From positions 102,087 through 166,086 of the forward strand of contig QPFY01000026.1 in NCBI GenBank assembly GCA_003665825.1: a stretch of 64,000 bases of DNA, given 5' to 3'. Position 1 is the stretch's first letter; every line of letters starts with the position of its first letter. The stretch is from Microbotryum silenes-acaulis (Eukaryota > Basidiomycota > Microbotryomycetes > Microbotryales > Microbotryaceae). The position numbers were made by a program, and so were the translations under genes. This document shows positions 20,960 to 31,451 of the stretch, in pieces. The notes under the pieces are model-generated. The model was not told the DNA's origin. It made no database searches and saw only the letters and a program-made list of their open reading frames with translations.

Positions 20960-23277
20960 TTAAAGGGTACCTCGGACGGCCTTGTCGACGCACTGAGCAA
21001 AGTAATCGACGTTGTTGGCGTTCAGTCCGGCCATACTGATGCGACCGTTCGCGGTGAGGTAGATGTGACCCTTCTCCAAGAGCGCCTTGCATTGAGCGGC
21101 TGAGCATAAAAGCCAGCCGGGGGAGGGGGGTGAGCTGGGTGTTGAAACGAGCCAAACTTCGAGCATAGACTGCGACTTACGATTCAACCCGGTGAAAGAG
21201 AACATGCCGATTTGCGACGTGATGTGCTTCCAGCCGTTCGATCCGGGAGCAGGGGTCTTGTACTTCCCCACGAGCAGATTGTACAATTGCTGACGCATCT
21301 CGATGATTCGTTCAGCCATGCCCCTGATGTCCCGCTTCCACTCCTCGAACAGCTCGGGTTTGCTAAGGATCAGAGCCACGATGCGTGCACCGTACGTCGG
21401 AGGGTTCGAAATCTCGGATCGCTGCAGCAGCAACAGCTGCGACTCGATTCGGTCCGAACCACCTTCGACGTCGCCCTTGTGCGCAGCCACGATGTTGAGC
21501 GCACCGATACGCTCGCCGTAGAGACCCGCATTTTTGGCGTAAGACTGGCAAACGAGCAGGGGAATGCTCCGCGAAACGAAGTGGCGCACGGCCCAGGCGT
21601 CGTTGTCGAGGTCGCCCGAGGCAAAGCCCTGTGCGAGTGAGAAGGCGAATTCGACTATTCGTCAGTGCCAGATCGTCTTGAGCACCCCCACATCTTCCGC
21701 CCGCAAGGGTATAATCAACCTACCTGGTAGGCACAATCGAAGAAGGCATAGTGTCCTTTGGCCTGGAAAATGTCGGCGATATGCTTCCACTGGTCACGAG
21801 TCGGGTCGACACCGGTCGGGTTGTGGGCGCACGCGTGCAAGAGGAAGACCGACTGAGGTGGTGCCTCGTTCAAGAAAGCGGTGAACTTGTCGAAAGCGAG
21901 ACCGATCGTTTGGGGGTCGTAGTAAGGGTAGTCGACGGCCGTGCACCGGACGTTCGTTAAGATCGACTTGTGGTTGGCTGTGGGGATGGATCGGGGTCTG
22001 GTCAGGTTTGAGTCGCCGATAGCATCCCGTAACCACACCTCGACTCACCCCAGGTAGGATTGGACACGTAGACGACCTTCTCCTTCTGCGACTTGCCCCT
22101 CCACGGCCCGTAGAATCGCTCGAGGAATGCCGCTCCAGTGTGGTTTGCGCCGGTACCGGAGATGGTCTGAATACTGTGGGGTTGCATCACAGACGATGTA
22201 AAGCGTCAGAATGGAAGCACTTCCTCACTTTCGAGCGCGTGGCAAGCCACCTACGTAGACACTCGGCCCTCCTTGAGAGCGGCACTGTCGGCGCCAAAGA
22301 TGAGCTTGCTCGTCTCTTGGGTGAAGGTCGGCAGGCCGGCGATGGGGAGGTATTCGTGGTCGAGTGTTTCATCTTGCGCGATCTCCAACTTGGCCTGTGA
22401 CGATGGAAGCAGAGATGACGTAACTGCATCAGTCAAGAGCGCGCGAGGGATGGGAACGAGCCTTGTATCGAGCGGCCCCGGCCAATCGAGTCAAGTCGGT
22501 CGAGGTGGGAAGCAGTCTCATCGATCTGCGGCCCTCTCGCGTTGCGCGCTGCGGACGAAGCTGTCCAGTCGACGATACGTCTATCTTGTATTCTAAATAG
22601 CATCGACAATTACAAAGCCCACCCGGAGTCGACATAGTGCGATGAAGATGATGCCGAGCGTTGCCGAGCGATTGAACGTGGGCACCGGGGGTTGGGGTCC
22701 GGGATGGCGCAGCCCAAGTCGATCAAGTCCAATGTAACGCTGTACTGCTCATCGTGCGGTATGCCTCCAGTCGAATGGCTTGCAACTTCCCCCATTGAAG
22801 CGATGCAATCCGGATGGCTTACCTTGCGGACAACGGGGAGCACGTAAGGCTTGCCCTCGTTTGTCCTGTAAGCGCCGATACCGAGGTTGACCTTTTGCGC
22901 GAACGAGTCGGCCTTGTAGTTGGCCGTTAACGCGAAAATCGCATCCGGGGGTGTGAGCGGTGTCTCGGCAAATACTGCGAATTGGCACGCCAAGAATACA
23001 ATGAAGGGGCGAGTCGGGTCGGGTCATTCGAGCGGTCGAGCGGTCGAGCGGTCGAGCGGTCGCGCCGGAGCCGGGCAGCGCGTGGTGGTGGTCGTGAGTG
23101 CGCATGAGGGAGGGAAAGTGGGGCTGCGTCAGATGGGAGATACGACTGCAGGGCAGGGATGGCTGCAGCAGAAGATGCTCAAGCGAGATCCTGGCCGGAT
23201 CGAACCGACTGACCATCTTGAGTTGAACTCATTTGGGAAGACACTTGCGAGAGACGCGATTGTGCAGAAGACGACAT
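20960..23277 (-). CDS. AAT2: Aspartate aminotransferase (probably cytosolic)
   Basis: PLP enzyme exchanging the amino group between aspartate and 2-oxoglutarate. Seven exons, 23277-23214, 22974-22823, 22394-22255, 22173-22049, 21977-21724, 21628-21181 and 21099-20960, join in frame to 440 aa. Landmarks: FAETPLTPPDAIF, KVNLGIGAYRTNEGKPYVLP, HEYLPIAGLP, the GTGANH block, HACAHNPTGVDPT, the FDCAYQGFASGD cofactor-phosphate region, the PLP lysine in SYAKN near residue 276, and the C-terminal GRISMAGLN. The first exon encodes a 21-aa Ser/Gln-rich leader with few Arg, arguing for the cytosolic rather than the mitochondrial isoform, although a weak presequence cannot be excluded. Intron 1 carries a short tandem repeat and intron 2 is 428 nt, long for this window. 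Confidence 0.93.
23028..23062. repeat. Tandem 8-mer repeat in intron 1 of the aminotransferase gene
   Basis: About four head-to-tail copies of an 8-nt unit (CGAGCGGT) lie in intron 1, just upstream of its 3' splice site. Confidence 0.8.
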
Positions 23278-23940
23278 GCTGACGGTGCCTGACGTCGAAT
23301 GAGATAGGCGTAGGCGCGGGCGCGGTCTGGCGAGGTACGGGTTAGGGCAGCTAGTAATGAGAGGTAATGAGTGAGCTGGACCGAATCGAGCTTCAAGAAG
23401 TTGCAGTGGAAACCAACGTCGACGGCGGATGCGCTATCAGAGGTCTCGCGAAAGGTAGTTACTCCATGATGGGTTGCATCGAGTGGTTGACGTCAAAACT
23501 CACTGATGATGCCTGGCTGCTTGCTGAGAACAGACGACTTGCAGTTGGACCGCTGGGATGGAATGACGGCAAGCAGCCAACCGGCTCGCCCGGCTACCTC
23601 GGGCCTGCACGGGCTGGCACGGGCAAGTTGGACTAGGTTGGACTGTGGGCTCTATCGAGATCGAAGAGCGACACGCCCGATCGGAGAGGCTGCACCGCGT
23701 CATTGTGGCAATATCCGCGGCATGGTACATTGTATTGCACGGAGCAACGCCAATAAGAGTAAACAAGATATAGGGGTGTCAAAACGGTAAACGTAGCAGA
23801 AGAAAAGACGGACAGGTGTTGATCCTTGGATGCTTCCTCGGGTCACCGGAGCAGGTGTGGGCCGAGGTGCTTTTTCCATCCCAACAAATCTAAGTAACCC
23901 ATCTCCCCCTCATATTTATTGCCCCTAGAAAGCCGAGTTT
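23278..23940. other. Intergenic; no gene seen
   Basis: Promoter side of the aminotransferase gene and 3' side of the membrane-protein gene. Only short random open frames are present. Confidence 0.3.
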
Positions 23941-26900
23941 TCACAGCGCCTTGCCGATCATTAGCCTCTCAAGCTCGTCTCCTCGGCCGAGCGTATTCCT
24001 TCTGTTCAGCTCATCACCTCCCGGGAATCGTGTCTGTCCCGTCTGAGGTGATGACCCCGGATACAGCGTGGCAGGTGAGCTGCCTTGGCCGGAATTGATC
24101 GATGGGCTACGCCCTGGTCCCAGACTCCGCGAGGTCGAGGTTGAGCCTCGGTGGCCATGTGCGATGAACGGGTCATACTCTGCACCACGACTCATGGTTG
24201 GATAGGGTTTCAGGCCAAATTCGGACGCGGATTTCGGGTCCGTATCTTGCCATCCTTGCGCGGTATTATCGGTTGCGCTGCTGCAAGGAGAGGGCACCAA
24301 GTGAGGAGGGTTTAGCCTAGCTTCCGCCTGCTTCGATGAGGGTGCGGACATGAACTCACACTCCTCGTGCATTGAGACTCTCCGAAGTTACGGATCTGAA
24401 ATCTCGAATGTCGGGTATCGTAGTGCTCCATGATCTCGGAGCCGAGCTCAAGTGCGAAGCTCGGTAGGGTCGAGGAGCGAAATCATCCTCGGCGTCTGTG
24501 TCATGGGGGGTCCCCGATCTCAACCCGCCATAAATGCTGCTGCCTCCCATTGATAACCGGTGATTGCTGCAATCGTATTCGTCGCCATCCTCGCCCGCAT
24601 CCTCTCCTGACTCGACCGCGTCCGCAAAGATGCCATTCTCGCTCTCCGAGTCGGGGCGAGCCGACGCGTTCTCTGTCGTATGATTGAAGTCGGAAATCGA
24701 CCCCGCCATCGAGACCGGGGGAACTTGGATGGGCTCCCCGAACGTCAGCGACCTTCGACCCTGTATCGTGCTCCTGTTCGAAGGCTCCCGTGGGCCACGA
24801 AGACCTCTCCGCAGTGAGCGCGAAGGCGAGGACTGATGATCGAGTATCAATGGCGCCGAAGCACTCGGGCTCATCATCCCGTGCGAGGCGAAAGGATCCA
24901 TTAGGCTATGATCCCCGGCGCTGGAAGTCCGAGATCGTTCTCTTTGTCGAGCTGAAATTGCCGGAGCAGGCGCCAGACCTAGGCCGCTCAGAGTCGAACC
25001 CCACCCTGCAGCGATGCGGTCGAGGAGAGCGGATCCGGCGCCTGTGCCCGAAGTTGCCGGCGGTGTCATCGACGGATGTCGCTCATCTTGTGATGGGATG
25101 ATGTAGGGAATATCACGGTAGGGCGAACGGTAGGGTGAGTTGCGATCGTTGTTGTCAATGACCATGCGACGCGGAGGGGTCCCCATCACCGTGTGCGAAA
25201 GACCTCCTGTCCATCTCGGGGCTGGAACATCGAGCTGCGGATCAGCGGCAGGTTAGGCGAAAACGTCGGTTCCTCTCAAGACAGACTCACTGGTATAAAA
25301 GAGCTCGTTCAGGTTTGGGCTATGGTCAAGGCTCACTCCTCGACTTCCTTCCCTCGAGATGTTGCCCACCGATGCCGAACGACTCAAGGGTACATCCAAC
25401 CCTTTTGATCCTCTCTTGGCTCTCCCACTGCTGCCTCCTCCCGAGTTTCGGCTCCCAAATGTCGGCACGCTGCTTACTCGAGAGCTTTTAGTCGAGGGAT
25501 CGATACTACCTCGACCGCTCAACCACCCCATCTCCGACACGGGTCGACGCTTGGGAGGTTTTCGAGCTCGGCTGTCGAGATCCCGCGGCGGCGTAGCCAA
25601 CCTGGACGAGTTGGGATCGCTGTTGCGCACCAGCAGGGGTGTCATCGGCGAGTTGGGTTGCCAATCGTCTTCGAGCCCTTTCAACATTGACGTGGCGACT
25701 AAAGCGTCCAACGCGCTGCGCTGGTGGTGGGAACCGAAACCTCGTTGCGAATACTCTTCATAACCATCCGGGTCGGTGCCGAATTGGTTGCGGGACTCGG
25801 GTTCATACTCGTTGCTTGACGAGTCGAGGTGCTCGTGGAAGGCGCCGAGAAGCGTCCCCCTTTCGCCGCGGCGCGGTGTCATCGGCGCTGGTCCACCCAT
25901 CGTCACTTCACGCATCATCGGCCCTACTCCATCCCTCGAGCCGATCGAAAGGGGTCCACTGCTCCTTCCACCACCAAAGCTCTCGTTTCCATCGCCTGTG
26001 TGGGGAGCCGTGCCTTCTTGACTACGATTACTTCCCCTCCTGATCCCGAGGATCCCCAAGAATCGTTCGGACCGAGATCCACTCTCACCAGTGGTCGGGG
26101 CGCTGTTTTGACGACTCGAAAGCACGGGCGAGACTTCCGAGGGGACCTGTCTCGAATGCGCAAATTCCCAGTAATGAGTCCCAGGTGCCTGTTGCCTCGA
26201 TGCTCTGCGTCGACGAATGAAGCACAACACGAAGATGACGAAGACGAGAAAGGCGCAGATGAGGCACCCGATCACGATGCCGGCGATCTCGCCGCCGTTG
26301 AGTTGACTCGACAAGGAACGAGGTACGGCAGTCGCAGGTCCAGTGATGGTGATTGCTGGCGTTGTCGAAGTCGAGCTCGACATGGTCAAGAGGCCGTCCG
26401 AAGTGCCGTCAGTGACGAATGTGAGCATGGCAACGCCCTCGGAATCCGTCATATAGGTTAGCATAGCGACAGGAGGGGTATTTCCGGTGGAAGTGGTGCT
26501 CGGAGAGGGTGCGCTTGAAGAGGGTATGCTCGGAGACGGTATCGCAGGCCCATCGGATGGACTTGCGGCTGATGCGCGAATTCAACAGCAAGCAATGTTA
26601 GTACCCAGAACCTCGCATGTCTCTTCGAGATGTGAACCTACCTGTCTGCGGAGTGGCTGGAGATGAAGCAGAATCGGAAGTTGGAGTATCCGACTGCGCC
26701 GGAGTGGCTGGGAACGCTGCAGAATCCAACGTTGGAATAGTTGAAGTTGGAGGAGCCGGTAAAGTATTGCTGGCCGAAGAAGGATCGATGGCTGCCCCGT
26801 TAGTGGCACTAGGGACGGACACGGACACGTTGTTGAAGCTAGACGCGGAAGGGGTCGCATCGGTGGGCGCGGAAACGGGCTGTGCCGTGGTCGCAGGTTC

Positions 26901-27358
26901 TGCTCACGTGCAAAGCAGATGAGTCAGCGGCTTCTAAAATTTCGGAAAGAAAACGCGCTCATGTGAAACTTACCCTGGGGCGCAGCTGCTGGTGTGGGGA
27001 AGGGCGCGGCAGTCGGCGTAGCCGCGCTGACCATCGAGGCGGCGAGAACAAAAGTGGCCCCTGACCCCGTCGCACCAAGGATGCTGACCACCGTGGGACC
27101 CGTTCCTCCGGCATTCGTGTAGGGAGCCGCGACTTTATAAGGCACATCCACAGTTAATGGAAGTTGAATGATTTGAGTCAAATACTTTGTCACGACGACC
27201 GCGCCCGATTGTACCGTCGGCGTTCCGTCCAGCAGAGTTTCGACCGTGTAATACAGCGTCGATGTTGCGATGGGCGAGGAGGTATACTTCAGCCAAGAAG
27301 GCAAAGGGGCAGCCGGCGGGATGTAGGTCAAATAAAATGGCGGAGGAACTTGTGCCAT
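23941..27358 (-). CDS. Single-pass membrane protein with Ser/Thr/Pro-rich ectodomain, unknown function
   Basis: Not assigned to a known family. Five exons, 27358-26974, 26899-26642, 26568-25291, 25221-24360 and 24280-23941, join in frame to 1040 aa. Residues 1-300 are rich in Ser, Thr, Pro and Ala and would be heavily O-mannosylated if extracellular. One strong membrane helix follows (about residues 305-330, core GIVIGCLICAFLVFVIFVLC), then a basic RRRR stop-transfer, then about 700 aa of Ser/Gly/Arg-rich, low-complexity cytosolic tail. No clear cleavable signal peptide is seen at the chosen start (first ATG in the frame). The architecture recalls fungal wall-stress sensors (Wsc/Mid2 type), but no WSC cysteine domain is present, so that is only an analogy. 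Possible phosphorylation-rich signalling tail (inference). Confidence 0.8.
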
Positions 27359-28530
27359 CCTGACAGAGAATGGTGGACTGTGTGTGGCCCACAACCCCGA
27401 GCCAAGAGCAAAGTTGCGGTGGAGTGTCGCCTCCTCACGCCGGGGTCGTGTGGGGGGAAGCGATGGTGAGGAGGGGTCTAGGCTCGAGTCGCCGTGTGAG
27501 GAGGCATGAGGTTCTTGCGGTCTGGTTTATAGGGAATCAGAATGCTGCTAATACCGTCGCTGTAGCGTGCTAGCAGGCGAGCGGCTTGAAGCGGCCCTTG
27601 AGCTGCGATGTTACGAAAGAGGTCGAGTCCGGACGAATAGCTCGCAGTCCTCGTCGCTTCGGTCCTCCGCGGCACTAGACGAAAGCCAACGAGCTACTCA
27701 ATGGCTGGTGCGAGCTCAAGAGTAGTAAGTACGGGTACCAGAGAAGTAGTACCTGTGCGTGTCAGCGACTTGCAAGTGGTGGGAGCGATGTCGTGAGATT
27801 GACGGCCGGCGAAGCGCTTCCCAATCTGCGAGATCACTCAACTCGGCTCAAATTCAATCGTCCGAGGCGCGGCGCAAGCTTGGCTTGATTGAGAGAGAAA
27901 GTTTGCCTCGAATGTTCTTCTGGTGTGGTGATGAGAAGGTTCTTCCAGGGAGTCTCCCGCAGAGGCATCAAACTATTTCTTCGACAATCACCTACTCTCG
28001 TTACATCACCGCAGACCCGATTACGTGGGATTTGTCGCATCAGGCACCAAGCTCAGCTGGCATGGCTGGATCTATGCACTCTCCGTGGCAACCGGGCGGC
28101 AGCCGAACCGATACCCCAACGCCTATTTCACGTGAGGGACAAAATCTTCACACTGATCCTACGGCTGGCACAAAAAGGCGAGTGAAATCAGAAAATTTGA
28201 AAATACACCAATGCTGTAATGGTTGATTTTTATGTTGGGCCCACGGACCAGAGTCGCGCGCACTAAAAGAAACTCGGCCGCTCACTACTAAGGGCCGACT
28301 TTGCGAGACCCGTCGGGCTAGTCGGGCTGACGGGATGCCGGGGCCAGCGAGGGCCAGCGAGAATCGTTTGCGAAGTCGAGCAATTTCGCACTTCTCCGCT
28401 CGCTCTTCTTCGTTCCAACCCGTCTGTCCAACATCACACCTTTTAAAAGCGAGTTCAACTACGTTTCGTGATCTAAGCCACCTGACCAAGCTGACCGTGT
28501 GGTCGTCTTTGGTGCTCCGCCCACTGCACA
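27359..28530. other. Intergenic, divergent promoter region
   Basis: 1.2 kb between two genes pointing apart. A TTTTAAAA run lies at 28441-28448. A probable 5' intron of the carboxypeptidase gene (28453-28531, ending CACTGCACAG) falls at its right end. Confidence 0.35.
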
Positions 28531-30810
28531 GTGCTCGTCCTCAGCGCCTTGGCGGCGCTCTTGCCCGTCGTTGCAGCGCTTCCTGCAAACCAGCTCCCCT
28601 TCACGACCCCTGCGTCAGTCTCAATCGTTCGAAAGGTGTCATTTTCGGCCCAAAAGGTCTCGCCTGCTGAGATACGGTATCCACCACCCCTTCGCAGCCC
28701 CGTCGCCTCGGCGTTCTTGACCACGCCCGAAAACCCTCAAAACGACTTCGAGGTCCTCTACTCGGCCGACCATCCGAGCACCGAGTCCGAGCTCGCACTC
28801 CCAAAGGACTGTGTGATCCGTGAGTGTGGTGTCGTCGAGAACCGAGACGGCGCTACAGAACTTGTTTCGCTGACCTCCGCCCGCGGCCGACCTCCGAACC
28901 TACTCTCAGCGATGTTGAGCAAAAGAGTGGCTATCTCGATACCGCCAACGGCCGTCATTTCTACTTCTGGCAGTTCGACTCTCGCAATGACCCCAAGAAC
29001 GACCCGGTCGTCATGTGGCTCAACGGCGGACCCGGCTGCTCGTCCTTCACCGGTCTGCTGATGGAACTCGGTCCGTGCGGAATTCGCGCTCCCGAACACG
29101 TGCCCGCCCGCAACCCCTGGTCATGGAACAACAACGCTTCGCTCATCTTCCTCGACCAGCCCGTTGGTGTTGGATACTCCTACGCCGAGAATGGCGATAA
29201 GGGCACCTGGACGACCGAGGCTGCTGCCGAGGACGTGAGTTTGCCTCGATTTGATCTTGATCATTTTCCGAGCGAGACCCTGACATCTCCTGAATACGAT
29301 CATAAATGTGATCTGTCGGCAACAGGTGTTTGCCTTCTTGACCATTTTCTTCGAGAACTACGCCGACAAGTTCGGTGGTCGACCTTTCTTCATCGCCGGC
29401 GAGTCCTACGCCGGTCGTTACATCCCCGTTTTCGCCGACTATATCGTGACTCAGAATCTCAAGAACGAGCTCAACGGCAAGCCCAAGATCAGCCTGCAAG
29501 GTGTTCTTATCGGCAACGGCTTGTAAGTCACTCACTGTTCCATGACGCTTGGTTGCTGTCGGTTGACCCCGGAACTTTATCACGTTCCTGCAGCACCAAC
29601 CCCAAAATGCAGTACGGCGCCTACTTCCCAACCGGCTGCACGAACTCGACTGGCTACGGCCCTTACGTCGATGCCAAGGACTGCGCGTCGATGGCCGCCG
29701 CTCTCCCCCGCTGCCAAGCGCTCATCCAGAAGTGCTACGATGACGTGAGTGGAGACGACATGCGCCAGGACGGTGCTCACGCTGATACGAAAGCTTTGTC
29801 CATCCTTCGTGTAGCCTACCGACGCCGCTGTGTGCCTCAGTGCGAACCAGTACTGCGAGGCGACTCAAACCGAGAGGTAAGCTCTTTTTGCAGTAGATAA
29901 TGTGTCCTTTTGCTGATCCGTCGTCGCCGACTACTAGGTATTACGAGACCGGTCGCAATCCCTACGACATGGAGAAGTTCGGAGGCTACGCCGAGGAGCC
30001 CGACGTTGCCAAGTGGCTCAACCGGTAGGTCGATGATCAAGCTTGTGGCCAGGTGGGAGTTATCTTACTCACGAGCGTGTCTTGTCGACTTGTAGTGCCG
30101 ACATCCGTCACCAGCTCGGCGTCGACAATGAAGTGTCGGGCGGTGTCAAGAAGTTCATCGGCTGCTCGGACCCCGTTGGTTTCCGATTCTCCACGACTGG
30201 TGACCAGTGAGTTGATGATGCATCGAATCATGCCGGGCTGTCACCAGCATGCCGAACTGAGCGTTTGCTCGTTCGTTCTTACAGATCGAAGGCAACCTAC
30301 CCCCACGTCACCCACATGGTTGAGAATGGCGTCAGAACCCTTATCTACGCCGGCAAGCGCGACTGGATCTGATAAGTCAACACTACTGCCTGTTGCTCGC
30401 CATCTCTTCTCGCATGTCCTGATCATGTCTCTATCTGCCCGCAGCACCAACTGGACGGGCAACAAGTGGTGGACCGAGGCTCTCGAGTGGGAGGGCAAGG
30501 AGGGCTTCAACGCCGAGGAGCTCGCTCCGTGGTACGCCTCGCAGGAGGCCAAGGAAGCTGGCGCGAAGCAAGCTGGCGAGTTCCGACAGTACGGTAACCT
30601 CGCGTTTGCGATCGTGGACGCTTCGGGTCACTTTGTGAGTTATTCTTTTCGCCGCCGTCTGGCCGCACGAGTTTCCCGGATGATGCCCTGCTCAGGATCT
30701 GACAACCTGCCTCGCCGATTTGCCTACAGGTTCCTTACGACCACCCTGTCGAGTCCCTTGCCATGTTCAACTCTTGGATCCACAACGGCAACTTCTCGTC
30801 CCTTGCCTGA
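28531..30810 (+). CDS. PRC1: Carboxypeptidase Y-like serine carboxypeptidase
   Basis: Secretory/vacuolar serine carboxypeptidase of family S10. Ten coding exons: 28531-28823, 28910-29234, 29326-29522, 29594-29744, 29815-29876, 29938-30024, 30096-30206, 30285-30371, 30445-30634 and 30730-30810. Together they give about 527 aa, close to yeast CPY (532). A signal peptide (LVLSALAALLPVVAALP) opens the frame. The WLNGGPGCSS oxyanion region is intact. The triad is Ser in GESYAGRY (about residue 233), Asp in YAGKRDW (about 435) and His in GHFVPYDHP (about 500). Two oddities: the frame opens at GTG, with ATG possible only if an A is spliced to TG at 28532; and the eighth intron would begin AT (ATAAGT) instead of GT, because otherwise the chain stops before the catalytic His. 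The exon 1 donor (GTGTGG) was chosen for phase; the stronger GTGAGT four bases upstream breaks the frame. Confidence 0.88.
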
Positions 30811-31451
30811 TCCGTCAACACTGTTGCAAGCCCGCTAGCTCGTTCGACACCTGTAGCCTTCATCATGCCTGTCCCTACACGTCTCGCCTCGCGGCACATT
30901 TCTTTATCGAAGTTCTCGACGTCTGTCTGTTTCTTCTTTTCTCTTACGTAGTTCAATCTGTGAAACAAGACAACTTTTGGACACTGCCGGTTTGATTCTA
31001 GCCCCCACGCTGCCATTTCGTCGCTCCTCCGAAAACTTCAGGAGAGCAGGAACGGGGTGAACTTTCAAGCTCGACGTTTGAGCGGGAAAGGCACTTTAGG
31101 TACACCTGGGAGAGAAGAACTTCGTTGCCGCGCAATTGCACGATTTTCGGCGTCAAGCAAGCATTGCAGCTTGCTAGCGCTCTTCCCCACGAGAACCCGG
31201 ATCCGAGACCCCCAGTCCTCCGCTGAAATTGCGAGTCCGCCGTCGCCCCCGCTCGATCAGTAGCGTACGTTGCGGGCCGAACAAGCCGTCGCCGCCGTGC
31301 AGGCGTTGCCGCGCTCTTGCGGGGGATCTCTTACGAATCATCGACAAGGTACAAATTCACGAGTGACGTAACCTTTCTCTTCCATCCTTCTCGTCTATGG
31401 ATCGACCTTGAACTACTTTGAAGGCCTTGAGATCCCTTCACAACCAAGAGC
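30811..31451. other. Intergenic; no gene seen
   Basis: Between the carboxypeptidase stop and the first ATG of the MFS transporter. No supported coding or RNA gene. Confidence 0.3.

Noticed and set aside
28819..28824. GTGAGT donor at the end of carboxypeptidase exon 1
   Set aside because: Stronger than the chosen GTGTGG but every downstream AG then gives the wrong phase before the conserved YLDTANGRH block.
30372..30444. U12-type AT-AC intron
   Set aside because: Ends AG, not AC, and lacks the ATATCCTT donor and TCCTTAAC branch site; at most a U2-type A1 donor.
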